From G963678445 sp963678445 (GTDB lineage Bacteria; Hydrogenedentota; Hydrogenedentia; Hydrogenedentales; G963678445), in the NCBI GenBank assembly GCA_963678445.1, contig OY782877.1, forward strand, positions 4,526,001 to 4,590,000: a stretch of 64,000 nucleotides of DNA, given 5' to 3'. Position 1 is the stretch's first letter, and the number at the start of each line of letters is the position of its first letter. A program made the position numbers and the translations under genes. The notes under the pieces are model-generated. The model was not told the DNA's origin. It did no database searches and worked only from the letters and a program-made list of their open reading frames with translations. Shown here one piece after another: positions 18,230-27,857 of this stretch.

Positions 18230-18300
18230 AAGTGAGCCAAGGGTTCCCAAGCCATACTATTACGAGTGGCGTTGGCCACTGCTTGCGGTTGCTGGACCGC
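18230..18300 (-). repeat. Interspersed hairpin repeat, copy 4
   Basis: Read on the minus strand, the head (GCGGTCCAGCAACCGC) begins directly after the TGA of the small regulator gene, followed by the second hairpin AGTGGCCAACGCCACT. The distal part is decayed. Confidence 0.7.
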
Positions 18301-18600
18301 TCAGGATTGTGAAGGGGTATGCAATGCGCGGATGGCATCAATATCACGCCAGTATTTGTCCAGCGCTTCTTTTCCTTCCGCAGTAATCTGGAATTCTGTG
18401 TGCGGGATGCGACCGTTAAAGCTTTTTTCAACCGCGACATAACCCGCCTTCTCCAGCTTATCCATGTGCGAAGAAAGGTTGCCCTTGGTTAAATTCAAGG
18501 TGCTCAGTAAAAAACTGAAGTCAGCCACGTCAACCCCGGAAAGAATGGTTAGGATACGCAGACGCGCTGGTTCATGTATGAGACGATCCAGCTCGCTCAT
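18301..18600 (-). CDS. Winged-helix transcriptional regulator
   Basis: 99 residues, almost entirely one winged-helix DNA-binding domain: a helix-turn-helix with LTKGNLSSHMDKLEKAGYV and a wing with GRIPHTEFQITAEGKEAL. The family resembles the short ArsR/MarR-like 'transcriptional regulator' proteins (HTH_34 type) in which a Leu-rich helix dimerises. The ATG overlaps the stop of the membrane-protein gene by 4 bp and has GGGGGAG at good spacing, so the two are translationally coupled. Such small regulators commonly control their membrane partner; that link is inferred from layout. No ligand-binding domain is present. Confidence 0.85.
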   Translation of the reverse strand: MSELDRLIHEPARLRILTILSGVDVADFSFLLSTLNLTKGNLSSHMDKLEKAGYVAVEKSFNGRIPHTEFQITAEGKEALDKYWRDIDAIRALHTPSQS

Positions 18601-19379
18601 ACATCTTCTCCCCCATCGCCAATAGAGACATCGTCCACTTCGATATCCGGCAAATCAGGTAACGCCGACCTGGTGACAGATTTTAATTTCCACAAGGCAA
18701 AACGGCTGTAAGCATGGCCAACAAGGATGGCCAAAAGACCATAACCAAAAACCGGCGCAATCAGATTGAGCAGCATCCACTGTCCCGTGAAACCCAACGG
18801 TGCGCCTGAAAGATACAATATGGCATGTAGACTGTAGAGTAACGGCCATAACCATGCCCAAAAGCCTAGCTGCTGATAGCGAATCATTATACATAGAAAA
18901 GGCGCCATGTACAGGGCTGAATACGGTTGCATATAGCGAAAACTGAGGTAATTAAAGCTAACCAGTATGGCACCAACCAAGTGATAAATTACCAAGCCAC
19001 CTCCCAGGGCGGTAATCCACCACGGCATCGGTTTGTCTCCATGCTCACCGGTATAAGCGACATACCCCTCAGCCCCATACAACCACTGTGTAATGCGCCA
19101 AACCAGTTCTCCACCCCATCGCGAGACAGAAAACCAAGTCAGCAATAACGTGGTCACAAACATGGTCGCAACAGACACGGTGAACAACACCATATTATGA
19201 TCACGATACGCCGTATTAGTCAGGCTGGCCGCAATTCCCACTACGATCACAATGGTTACAATAAAAACCCACTGCACCAAAAAGGAAATCGTGCGACTCT
19301 TGGCATATTGCCGCGCCCAACGCACCACCAAGCGCGGATCACCCATCTGAAGATTTTTATCAGGAGTTTGTGTCGCCAT
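18597..19379 (-). CDS. Integral membrane protein, unknown function
   Basis: 260 residues with about six predicted membrane helices (for example TISFLVQWVFIVTIVIVVG and LVIYHLVGAILVSFNYL). The N-terminus is soluble and polar, and the C-terminus acidic (DLPDIEVDDVSIGDGGEDV). No transporter signature or catalytic motif was recognised. ATG with GGGGA upstream. The regulator gene overlaps its stop codon, which suggests an operon in which a small winged-helix protein controls, or responds to, this membrane protein. Such pairs are common in many bacteria without a known role. Confidence 0.75.
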   Translation of the reverse strand: MATQTPDKNLQMGDPRLVVRWARQYAKSRTISFLVQWVFIVTIVIVVGIAASLTNTAYRDHNMVLFTVSVATMFVTTLLLTWFSVSRWGGELVWRITQWLYGAEGYVAYTGEHGDKPMPWWITALGGGLVIYHLVGAILVSFNYLSFRYMQPYSALYMAPFLCIMIRYQQLGFWAWLWPLLYSLHAILYLSGAPLGFTGQWMLLNLIAPVFGYGLLAILVGHAYSRFALWKLKSVTRSALPDLPDIEVDDVSIGDGGEDV

Positions 19380-19482
19380 AGCCCATTCCCCAGCTCGTGT
19401 TTGCTTTCATCCCGTTTTACCACATCAATGACTTTAATTTAAAGCAATGCACAACCAATATTTGCTTTTAAGTAGTAAAAAA

Positions 19483-19523
19483 ACGAGCCGCTCAACACAT
19501 GTACGTGCTGTTGAGCGGCTCGT
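19483..19523 (-). terminator. Strong intrinsic terminator of the PKD/beta-helix gene
   Basis: 15-bp perfect stem (ACGAGCCGCTCAACA/TGTTGAGCGGCTCGT) flanked by an A-run on the left and a T-run on the right, 15 bp past the stop of the minus-strand gene. It can work in both directions, so it may also stop plus-strand reading. Confidence 0.92.
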
Positions 19524-19538
19524 TTTTTTAGGGAAACG

Positions 19539-22500
19539 TTACTTTTTCTTGCGTTTTTCAGCCAAGCCGACTATTGTCAGGCCGCTCAGCAATATCCCAA
19601 GTCCTATGAGGCCAGAAGCTGGAACAGCCGGAGCTACCATTAATTCAACTGCGGGACTGCTCACAACTACATCACCGTTATCGTCGAGAATTTCCACGGT
19701 GTATACTCCGGAATCAGATTCAGCCAGCGACTCAATCGTGTAACTGGCATCCGTGGAGACAGTCTCATCATCTTTCTTCCATGTGTAGAATAACGGTGCA
19801 TACCCGCCCGTTGTCATTACAGTGAACGTGTGCGTGTCCCCCGCTGTGTAATCGCCGCCTACGGGCTGCTTTATAATCGACAGATGCTCTTCGATCTCCA
19901 ACGGAACACTTGCACTTGAATAAGTGCTGTCAGCATAGCTGATTTCACACCAGTAATCTCCCGCCATACCCACCACATCAGAGATAGTGTAAGTTGGCGA
20001 ATCAGTTCCTACATCCTGGATAGCTTTATCAAGTCCATCGTTCCATTTCCACTGATACGACAACGCATCCGCGTCGCAATCCGCCACAACGGTGAACGTA
20101 TGTGCTTCCCCTGCGTACTTGCGCGCATGCTGCGGTTGCTGCGCAAATCCGCGCCAATTGAAAACATTGCATAGCGTTGACGAATCGCCTGCATAGGGAT
20201 TCCCTGCCACATCGGTAATCGCCCCACCATCGGCAATCACAATACCAACCGCGCCATCCGCACTCGGATCGTCCAGCGTAACTGCAACGGTGTACGTCGG
20301 GTCTGCGCCCCTGATGCTCACTGCGCCAGCCAGGCTGCCCGCCAGACTCACATCGCTTGCATCGAAGCTCGGTGCAACCGACTCGCTAAAAGCCACTTCA
20401 AATTCGACGGTATCAGCACCCGTTGGCGATGCCGTCAACCTCGTAATGACTGCCGTCGGAGGCAGTGCGTCGTATTCATAAGCGCCCATATCATAGCCGC
20501 TCTGCTGCGGTCTCGCTACACCCCGTATATCGCAGGCTGGCGCATCCGTTGCCGTTCCTGCGTCGACACAAGGCGACGTAGATTCGACACGGAGGTCATC
20601 AGGGGCATTTATAAACAGCGGGGCACTGTTTATATTGCCCACACCTGAAAAACCGCCCTGAATATTCGAATAGCGCACCTCACTTGCTGAGCCGCCCTCC
20701 TCATAAATCTCGTCAGGCGTATTTCCCCACAGGATACAGTTCGTCACCACCGGTGAAGAACCTTGATTGTAAATACCGCCAGCATTATTGCTTGCGGTAT
20801 TTCCTGAAAAAGTGCAGTTTGTCACCACCGGCGAGGAAGAAAGAAAATTATGCATCCCAGCACCGTCGTGTTCAGCAGTATTGCCGGTGAAGATACAGTT
20901 TATCACCTGCGGCGAGGAATCGATTCCATTGGACATCCCTCCCCCATTTCCATCGTCATTGCTATTATCGTCGTTAGCGGTATTTTCGGTGAAAACGCAA
21001 TTCGTCACCACTGGCGAGGAAGAAAAGTTGCACATCCCGCCACCCACAGCGGCGGTGTTTCCTGAAAAAGTGCAGTTCGTCACCACCGGAAAGGAAGCGT
21101 TATTAAACATTCCGCCGCCACCTGAACTAGCGGTATTTCCTGAAAAAGTGCAGTTCGTCACCACCGGCGAAGAACCTTGATTGTAAATACCGCCACCGCA
21201 ATAGGCCATACTAATAGCGCTGTTAGCCGTTTTTCCATTCCGGATAGTAAAGCCATTGAGTATGGTGACGTTTTCTACGATATCCTGCGCAATAACACAG
21301 CGGCGGGTGTTCTCACCGTCAATAGTGGTGGTATTGTGTTGCCAGTCGCGCTCTGTACGGGCTCGTTCAGTGCCGTTGAAACCACCGTAGAGCTCTACAT
21401 ACCTTGCCAGCTCAATGACATTCTCCGTGTCTGTGCCGTAGAGATTCACCGTGCGTCCATTGCCGGTATAAACGCCTTCCGCAACCCATATTTCCCCGCC
21501 CCCTGCAAGGCTTATTGCATCGATCCCCGCCTGAATCGTGGGGAAGGCCTTTTCCCAGGTCGAACCGTCGGGAGAAGGATCGGTACTGTCTCTATCCACA
21601 CGAATAATGCTGCCCGTTTTAATATAGGCGATTTTTGTTTCCGTGTCGCTCCATCCCGCCGTGCTTACCCTGAGGGATACGTTGTACACACCCGCTTCGG
21701 TGTAGGTTTGGGGCGGCGGGGTCTGGCCGTTGTAATCCTCTACACCATCTCCATCGAAGTCCCAGGACCAATCCGTTATGGCGGACAGACAGCCTGTGGT
21801 TTGATCCAAGAACGTAACCGTCAGCGGCGCTATGTCCCAAGTCGCATCAACCTCAAAGTCCGCGTCTGGCCCGGTCACGGAAATAAAATTCGACTTCACA
21901 ATCGAGGCAACGCCATACGCGTTGGTAGCCGTCAGCCGCACGTCATAGACACCGGGGGTATCATACACATAACTCGGATTCTGCGTGGTAGCGTCCACGC
22001 TCCCGTCGTTATCAAAGTCCCACTCGTACAAGGTGATCGCACCGCCGCAATCACTGGTATTATCGGTAAAATTAATCGGCGTATCCACGCATACCGAATA
22101 CGAATCTGCAACAAAATCCACCTCGGCCGCCACAACTTCAATATAGGCGGGCTTTGTTTTCATATTACTATCCGATGCTGTGAACACCGTCAGCGACACC
22201 GTGTACAAGCCCGCCTCGCTGTAGGTTTGCGTGGGCGGAGTCTGGCCGTTGTAATCCTCCACACCGTCCCCATCAAAATCCCAAGACCAACCGACGATCG
22301 GTGGAGCGGCGCCCGGCTCCGAGAAATCCGTAAAATTCACGTCCAGGGACGCACAACCATAGGTTACATCTGCTGAGAACAACGCATTGGGAGTAGCCAC
22401 GCCACACACACCGTCAGGATCTCCCCCATCCGTGGAGGTAAGTGAATCCAGTGCTGCGGCAACATAGCCCGCCCGGTCTCCCCCCTGGCCATTAAACTCG

Positions 22501-23057
22501 CGAAAATTGCTTACCCCATCGCCATCACAATCGCCACATGCACTCGCCAACGCTTCCTGGCGGTCATAATCAGCATCATTTGGAGGGCCTACTATCGCAT
22601 TTTGAAACGAGGCGAAAGTTCCCCAAGAACCTACGAAAGACTCCGGGGTAAGCGTATAGCTGCCATCCCCCAGCGTAGCATACGCAGCTAATACAAACCT
22701 TAGCTCAGGTACAGTTGAATCAAAACCCGAAAAGCCAGCTAAACCCCATTCGGTAAGGATTTGCGCATAATTGGCCTTGTAGGCCTCGTGAAGCGTGTCA
22801 TGAAACGCATAACTTGTATCAGCGAAGACCGCCGAAAGTACGGCAAATTCGGTAGCGTCAAGAATACCGTTATGATTATTCTCCGCTATCAGCGGATCTA
22901 ATTGGAGTTCCCCAATCCCCATCATTGAGACTATAGGAGCAAGAGTTTGCATCATTGCGTCGAAATCAATGATTTCGACATCCGCAAAAACGGCCTGCGG
23001 CGCAACTATCGCGACAAGCAGCAGCACACTGCCAAAAACAAGGTTTAACCTATTCAC
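19539..23057 (-). CDS. Giant secreted PKD / beta-helix protein with C-terminal sorting tail
   Basis: 1,172 residues. Start chosen at GTG 23057 (AAGGAA 7 nt upstream), which gives a clean signal peptide ending PQAVFA; an ATG at 23096 is also in frame. After a helical N-terminal region and a Ca-type DCDGDGVSNF motif come three PKD domains (GWSWDFDGDGVEDYNG, YEWDFDNDG, DWSWDFDGDG). A right-handed beta-helix follows, with six or more NCTFSGNTA repeats each carrying GGG(I/M)xN. Two Ig-like domains follow (YQWKWNDG and FYTWKKDDE). The tail VPASGLIGLGILL, a hydrophobic helix and EKRKKK look like an IPTL/PEP-CTERM-type sorting signal. Inferred: a cell-surface or extracellular polysaccharide-binding or -cleaving protein. 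No catalytic residues were recognised. A strong terminator follows. Confidence 0.88.
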   Translation of the reverse strand: MNRLNLVFGSVLLLVAIVAPQAVFADVEIIDFDAMMQTLAPIVSMMGIGELQLDPLIAENNHNGILDATEFAVLSAVFADTSYAFHDTLHEAYKANYAQILTEWGLAGFSGFDSTVPELRFVLAAYATLGDGSYTLTPESFVGSWGTFASFQNAIVGPPNDADYDRQEALASACGDCDGDGVSNFREFNGQGGDRAGYVAAALDSLTSTDGGDPDGVCGVATPNALFSADVTYGCASLDVNFTDFSEPGAAPPIVGWSWDFDGDGVEDYNGQTPPTQTYSEAGLYTVSLTVFTASDSNMKTKPAYIEVVAAEVDFVADSYSVCVDTPINFTDNTSDCGGAITLYEWDFDNDGSVDATTQNPSYVYDTPGVYDVRLTATNAYGVASIVKSNFISVTGPDADFEVDATWDIAPLTVTFLDQTTGCLSAITDWSWDFDGDGVEDYNGQTPPPQTYTEAGVYNVSLRVSTAGWSDTETKIAYIKTGSIIRVDRDSTDPSPDGSTWEKAFPTIQAGIDAISLAGGGEIWVAEGVYTGNGRTVNLYGTDTENVIELARYVELYGGFNGTERARTERDWQHNTTTIDGENTRRCVIAQDIVENVTILNGFTIRNGKTANSAISMAYCGGGIYNQGSSPVVTNCTFSGNTASSGGGGMFNNASFPVVTNCTFSGNTAAVGGGMCNFSSSPVVTNCVFTENTANDDNSNDDGNGGGMSNGIDSSPQVINCIFTGNTAEHDGAGMHNFLSSSPVVTNCTFSGNTASNNAGGIYNQGSSPVVTNCILWGNTPDEIYEEGGSASEVRYSNIQGGFSGVGNINSAPLFINAPDDLRVESTSPCVDAGTATDAPACDIRGVARPQQSGYDMGAYEYDALPPTAVITRLTASPTGADTVEFEVAFSESVAPSFDASDVSLAGSLAGAVSIRGADPTYTVAVTLDDPSADGAVGIVIADGGAITDVAGNPYAGDSSTLCNVFNWRGFAQQPQHARKYAGEAHTFTVVADCDADALSYQWKWNDGLDKAIQDVGTDSPTYTISDVVGMAGDYWCEISYADSTYSSASVPLEIEEHLSIIKQPVGGDYTAGDTHTFTVMTTGGYAPLFYTWKKDDETVSTDASYTIESLAESDSGVYTVEILDDNGDVVVSSPAVELMVAPAVPASGLIGLGILLSGLTIVGLAEKRKKK

Positions 23058-23318
23058 AGATAATTCCTTCCCTTTAAAACATTCTTCCGTTCCCATGCTT
23101 CACAATGAAGAACAAAGAAGCTCTAAAAAGGCGTACATCTTCGTTTATATGTAAGGCGAGTCGAACAAAAATAGATATCGACTTAAAACCGTAACATGAT
23201 GTCCACCATTATTTCAAATATTATGCAATACCTTATGAGGAATAAAGAGAGAACTTACGCAGACCTATAATTCTTACCTCGGATTACCGCTAAATGCTTT
23301 TTGCAAAGAAATTTGAAG

Positions 23319-24464
23319 TCAACGGATGGAAACGCCACTATAAGAGGCTAGGTAGAGTTGGTGGACATCGTCGACGGAGAGGTCGCCGACCTGATTTTTG
23401 AAACGGTAGGCGTCGGAGTGGATATCTTCGGCGCACCAGCGTAATCGCTGTTTCTTTACCCCCCACTCTTTGGCGGCTGCGGATACGCCCAGGGCTTGCA
23501 GCAATTGATGCAGACCCTGATGCACCGCTTTTGCAGGTTCGCCTTCGGATACGCCCAGAGCACGGGCAAGCGCCTGTACGCGTTGGGGTTCGTGACGTGC
23601 GTTGTATTCAAAGACCGGGCTAAGCAGCAAGGCGTTGGCCAGCCCGTGTGCAATGCCAAATTCCAGGGTGTAGTAATACCCCATACCGTGCACAAGCGTG
23701 GTGCCTGTATGCGCGATGATACAACCGGATAACATGGCGGCGTGCGCCATTGCACCGCGTGCATTCAAGTCGTTGGGGTCATTGACGGCACGCGGCAGCC
23801 AATAGCGAACCAGCCGACATACTTCCATAGCCCAAAGATCGCCTATCGGTGTGGATTTAAGCGAAAGCATGCCTTCCATGGCCTGACTCAGAGCGTCCAG
23901 CCCTGTGGCGATGGTTACCGCTGACGGCATGGTCACGGCCAATTCCGGGTCCAGCAGGGTAATACGGGGGAAAAGCGCCCGCCCGCTAATCGTGCGTTTG
24001 GCCGGTTGCGAGGGGTCTACCAAAACGGCATAGGGCGTCACCTCACTTCCCGTGCCCGCCGTGGTAGGGATTGCGAGAATGGGTAAGGCCCCTTGTTTAA
24101 ACTGCTCATTGCCAAAATAGTTAATACCCGGCTTGGAGTTGCACGCTAAAACGGCAATACCCTTGGCAGCGTCCATCGCACTGCCGCCTCCCAAGGCAAC
24201 AACACAGTCACAGGCTTGCTCGCGACATAGCGCAGCGCCTGTTTCACAGGTCGTTACCGTGGGGTTTTCTTCCACATCATCAAAAACGACCACGTCAGGT
24301 AACTGCGCACAGGCACGTTCCAACATACCCGTGGCACGGGCTGCATGCTTTCCTGTAACCAGCAAAGGTTTTTGACCCAAACGCGCACAATGCTCTCCCA
24401 GCGCTTTAAAAACACCCGGCGCAAACACAACTTCTGTCGGCATATAATGGTGATACGATTTCAT
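23319..24464 (-). CDS. Iron-containing alcohol dehydrogenase
   Basis: 381 residues, the normal family length. The NAD-binding half has the GGGSAMDAAKG motif and an early ...TGKHA loop. The metal-binding half has the family pattern GCIIAHTGTTLVHGMGYY and FGIAHGLANALLL, with His residues placed for Fe2+. TTAGTGSEVTPYAVL matches the conserved PTTAGTGSE motif. Reaction: NAD(P)H-linked oxidation/reduction of an alcohol/aldehyde; substrate cannot be read from the sequence. Start chosen at ATG 24464; GTG 24485 also fits and neither has a strong ribosome site. A TPR gene lies 60 bp upstream on the same strand, possibly in the same operon. Cytoplasmic. Confidence 0.93.
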   Translation of the reverse strand: MKSYHHYMPTEVVFAPGVFKALGEHCARLGQKPLLVTGKHAARATGMLERACAQLPDVVVFDDVEENPTVTTCETGAALCREQACDCVVALGGGSAMDAAKGIAVLACNSKPGINYFGNEQFKQGALPILAIPTTAGTGSEVTPYAVLVDPSQPAKRTISGRALFPRITLLDPELAVTMPSAVTIATGLDALSQAMEGMLSLKSTPIGDLWAMEVCRLVRYWLPRAVNDPNDLNARGAMAHAAMLSGCIIAHTGTTLVHGMGYYYTLEFGIAHGLANALLLSPVFEYNARHEPQRVQALARALGVSEGEPAKAVHQGLHQLLQALGVSAAAKEWGVKKQRLRWCAEDIHSDAYRFKNQVGDLSVDDVHQLYLASYSGVSIR

Positions 24465-24523
24465 GGCATGAATATAGCCCACCACGCCGCAGGATGCAAG
24501 TCGAGTTCCAGACGAAACACCGT

Positions 24524-25024
24524 CTAGCGTTTTGACTCCAACGCTTCCTGTTCATTCAGCCACTGGCTGCGTAGATTGGTGACCACATCGCCGGCCCCTC
24601 TCCCCAATGTATCCAGTTTTTCCTTTGCCTTGTGCGCGACCTCAGAATGCGGTGCAATACGAATCGCCGATTGCCAGGCGCTGATTGCTTCAGTCATATG
24701 ATTCTGCATGTATAGGGCATTGCCCAGATACGCATACGCACGTGCATATGTATTATCGCAATCCGTTGCCTTTCGAAACATACGCACCGCATCCGAATAA
24801 TTATGTGCGTTATACGCCGTTGTGCCCAGATTCAGATAATGCGCCGCCAATTTGTGCATTTTGGAGGATGGAAAATGACGCCATTCGCGCCAGCGTTTTT
24901 TCCATGCTTTACGGATGCCATGGCCCACATCGAAAATGCTTTCCTGATGACGCATCAGCTTGTGCATATGCCCGCACGTTTCTTCCGTAAAACGTACTAT
25001 TTGATGGAATCGAGATTTCTGCAT
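24524..25024 (-). CDS. Small TPR protein
   Basis: 166 residues. The N-terminal 55 residues are basic and helical (KSRFHQIVRF, KAWKKRWREW). Residues 60-135 hold two clear tetratricopeptide repeats (YLNLGTTAYNAHNYSDAVRMF and AYAYLGNALYMQNHMTEAISAW), a protein-binding scaffold. No signal peptide. ATG 25024 is preceded by a GGGGGG run; ATG 25036 is an alternative. It sits upstream of the alcohol dehydrogenase on the same strand and diverges from pilT. The partner is not predictable. Confidence 0.75.
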   Translation of the reverse strand: MQKSRFHQIVRFTEETCGHMHKLMRHQESIFDVGHGIRKAWKKRWREWRHFPSSKMHKLAAHYLNLGTTAYNAHNYSDAVRMFRKATDCDNTYARAYAYLGNALYMQNHMTEAISAWQSAIRIAPHSEVAHKAKEKLDTLGRGAGDVVTNLRSQWLNEQEALESKR

Positions 25025-25270
25025 ACGGCCCCCCATTCTCCGTGCTTTGATTATACGCCGTTTTCTCTCTTTTTGCGAAGGAAAAGCAAAAAACGTGTTT
25101 TAAGAGTTATTTTCATTAGATTCCGGTGTCAAATGGAAATTTTCGGATAACCTGGTTTCAGGGGGTAAAGGGTTGTATGTTTCGAAACTGCGTGCTACTC
25201 TTTTCTTAAACGGCCAACATTGCGCCTTGGCCTGAAAAGAAATTTGTGAGGAACTCGGGAGGAGCCTGCT

Positions 25271-26365
25271 ATGGCGGAATTGGATAAGTATTTTAAACTG
25301 ATGGTCGAGCATAACACCTCGGACTTACATTTCTGTACGGGATGTAAACCGATGTTCCGCAAGGATGGTTCTATTATGCCCCTGAAGGCAGATGAGTCCA
25401 TTACACCAGAACGGGCCGAGCGCGTTCTGTTCGAAATTTGCCCGGAAACAAATCGCGAAGAATTTCAACGCTGTAATGACACCGACTTCGCCTATGAGTT
25501 AGCTGGTTTTGGGCGATTCCGCGTCAATCTCTTTCGCGACCATAAAGGAATGGGCGGTGTTTTCCGTCTGATTCCTTCCGAAGTGCTCACTTTCGAACAA
25601 TTAAACCTGCCCAGTTCGCTCAAACGCTTTTGCAAATTGCATAAAGGGCTGGTGTTGGTAACCGGGCCGACCGGTAGTGGTAAATCGACCACGCTCGCCG
25701 CCATGATTGATTTACTTAACAAGACACGCAGCGATCACATTATTACGATTGAAGACCCCATCGAATTTGTCCACCAGAATCAGCGCTGTCTGGTAAATCA
25801 ACGTGAGATTAACACCCATACCCAAGGGTTCAAGGCTGCGTTGCGGGCCGCCTTGCGTGAAGATCCCGACATCGTCCTGGTTGGTGAAATGCGCGACCTG
25901 GAAACCACACACATTGCTATTGAAACAGCGGAAACCGGACACCTGGTCTTCGGTACCTTGCATACGACCACTGCGATATCCACCGTAAACCGGCTTATCG
26001 ACCAGTTCCCCGCTGGTCAACAAGGGCAAATCCGTACCATGCTCAGCGCCGCCCTGAAAGGAGTAGTGGCGCAAAACCTGCTCAAGAAAAAAGGTGGCGG
26101 GCGTGTGGCGGCGCTTGAGGTGATGGTCGTTAACTCTGCTGTCGCTTCGCTCATACGCGACGGCAAAACCTCACAAGTTATGAGTATCATGCAAACCGCC
26201 AAAAAGGAAGGCATGACCCTGCTCAACGACGAACTGGCGCGGCTGGTCAAAGAAGATCTGGTCGAACCTGCAGAAGCCTATGGAAAAGCCGTGGACAAGG
26301 AAGGATTGCTAAAATCCTTCTCTTCGGTCAACGTCACCTTCGAAGCACCCGAAGAAGAGGATTAG
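25271..26365 (+). CDS. pilT: PilT-type type IV pilus retraction ATPase
   Basis: 364 residues; ATG with GGAGGA 7 nt upstream. Hallmarks: an N-terminal PAS-like pilus ATPase domain (SDLHFCTGCKP), Walker A GPTGSGKSTT near 131-140, Asp box IITIEDPIEF, Walker B IVLVGEMRD, His box GHLVFGTLHT. The PilT-specific AIRNLIRE-type motif appears as AVASLIRDGKTSQV. Known: PilT hexamers depolymerise pilin at the base of type IV pili and drive twitching. It is an orphan here; pilB, pilC, and pilin genes are not in the window, so the machine must be encoded elsewhere. The substituted AVASLIRD motif resembles PilU-like paralogues, so PilU is an alternative. Confidence 0.9.
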   Translation: MAELDKYFKLMVEHNTSDLHFCTGCKPMFRKDGSIMPLKADESITPERAERVLFEICPETNREEFQRCNDTDFAYELAGFGRFRVNLFRDHKGMGGVFRLIPSEVLTFEQLNLPSSLKRFCKLHKGLVLVTGPTGSGKSTTLAAMIDLLNKTRSDHIITIEDPIEFVHQNQRCLVNQREINTHTQGFKAALRAALREDPDIVLVGEMRDLETTHIAIETAETGHLVFGTLHTTTAISTVNRLIDQFPAGQQGQIRTMLSAALKGVVAQNLLKKKGGGRVAALEVMVVNSAVASLIRDGKTSQVMSIMQTAKKEGMTLLNDELARLVKEDLVEPAEAYGKAVDKEGLLKSFSSVNVTFEAPEEED

Positions 26366-26618
26366 CCGCCGTTCCTTCTTTTCAGCACATTGAGTTTCAA
26401 AAAAACGCAGGCATGATTTCGTGTGATAGTCAGCACCGGTCCTGTGGTGGGATAAATGATTTGTCGATACATTGCATTGACAATGGGGGGAGAGACGGCG
26501 AATCACTATAAGACCTGGGATTGACACTTAGACAATTCAAAAGCGCTCTTGCCCTGTCCCATAGGTGCAGCCGTATATTTAATCGCCGCTAAACAGCTTC
26601 AAGTATCCACACGATGAT

Positions 26619-26647
26619 AGCCCCTTGGTGTTTCACATCAGGGGGCT
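26619..26647 (+). terminator. Terminator-like hairpin downstream of pilT
   Basis: AGCCCCTTGGTG and CATCAGGGGGCT pair with about 10 of 12 positions (GU allowed) around a 5-nt loop, then TCTTCTTTCC. It is 250 bp beyond pilT on the same strand, so assignment to that gene is tentative. Confidence 0.45.
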
Positions 26648-26769
26648 TCTTCTTTCCTGGAGCTCTTTAATTTCCCTTTCTGTTTTTTCTGCTGTACCCC
26701 AAAAGGAATATAAAATTTTCCTTTGCTACTTCCCTTCCAATTTTTCCCCTTATTAGTGCCTAAAATCTG

Positions 26770-26838
26770 GGAAGTTTTTGCTGTGCTTAGGAATGGTAAG
26801 GGCCATATATTTTGGTTGTGTTCCCTGGACCACCTTAG
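26770..26838 (-). repeat. Interspersed hairpin repeat, copy 5
   Basis: Read on the minus strand: GGTCCAGGGAACAC head, ATATGGCCCTTACCATTCC block and CAGCAAAAACTT tail. Standalone copy in the 1.5-kb gene-free stretch after pilT. Confidence 0.65.
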
Positions 26839-26929
26839 CCCTTGGCGTCCCAACGTAGCAGAAAACGCTTTCGATAGGGGAGGGAAATATAGAATAAAAA
26901 CCGCCAAAAACCATCAATAATTAAAGATC

Positions 26930-27480
26930 TTCCTTTCCTCCCATCGCATGCTTCTGAGGTATGGAAAAGTTAGAAGAATTAGAGAGTGTTTCATTTAAAA
27001 ACACATAAACTATATTGTGTTTAGAGGATAAAAATAAGCCAGAATACAAGATAGATAGCTCTTTAAAAAACTTATTGGTTGTGATTTATTTTGAATCAGT
27101 TTATTTTATAAATTATTTTAAAAGGAGAAGACGTTCTTAGCTAAAAATAGATGTCTTATTTTTACCTAATCTATTAAATAAGTATATATAATTTAAATAA
27201 TTGAAAACAAAGTGTTTACAAGATTAATAAATAAAGTTAATTCTTTTGGAGGTGATAGATTTTCAGTGGTTATAAAGATAGATTCATTTTAAAACATATT
27301 CTTAGTCGGTTTTGAAATGTGTCCTTTGGGAGGGATTTTGTTTGTTTTGAAACATATTTTAGCTATATGTTTTAAAAAAGGACAGCTTTTCATTGATGAA
27401 AGAGGTTTAGCGCTTAAAGCTCATAGCCTATATTGTTGAGAGAAGGGACGTAGAGAAATTTTTGGAAGGGATTTTACAGA
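26930..27480. other. AT-rich gene-free island
   Basis: About 550 bp markedly richer in A and T than the rest of the window, with no convincing ORF on either strand. It holds short hairpins (AAACATAT/ATATGTTT at 27350-27372; AACACA/TGTGTT near 27001-27020) and repeated TTTTRAAACATATT words near 27288 and 27346. GGAGGTGATAG at about 27248 resembles a ribosome site, but only a few codons follow. I see no DnaA-box cluster, so an origin is not supported. It could be decayed foreign DNA. The remaining 27480-27857 stretch shows no gene either. Confidence 0.6.
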
Positions 27481-27857
27481 ACATATACCGCTATAAACCA
27501 CATCGCCCCTTCCCCCCTGCAGCATCTCAGTGAAGAATTTTTGCACGCCAGGTAAGGAGGCTAAAGCCTTTTCTTTTCCTATCGTTGTGTATTCATCTAA
27601 GCGATGATTGGAGCAAGAGGGCTTAGCTTGGTCAGGCGAGCGTCAGCAGATGGCCAGCGCTATGAGCGCTCCTTGTTGCCGTGCGTGTGCATCAGTAAAT
27701 TCCGTTTCTTAGGAGGACTTGGGGAATGTCCCTCTGAATATGATGCATAGGGAGGCATCCAGCTTGTTTTGAGCGTCTCTTGTTGCGTAGAGAAAGGAGT
27801 GCTGAGGTGCGCCTAGGGCATAGGGAAAAAGTCGACGGAAAGTGTGAGAGAAAAGAA

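Noticed and set aside
20740..21190. CRISPR array candidate
   Set aside because: Repeats encode beta-helix rungs in one open frame, with uneven spacing and no cas genes nearby.
21177..22376. 399-codon plus-strand ORF
   Set aside because: Antisense to the PKD region; no ribosome site and no recognisable motif.
26638..26907. 89-codon minus-strand ORF
   Set aside because: Overlaps hairpin-repeat copy 5 and a terminator-like hairpin, and no ribosome site or family was seen.
26930..27480. Replication origin
   Set aside because: AT-rich, but no cluster of TTATCCACA-type DnaA boxes and no dnaA, dnaN or parAB genes nearby.
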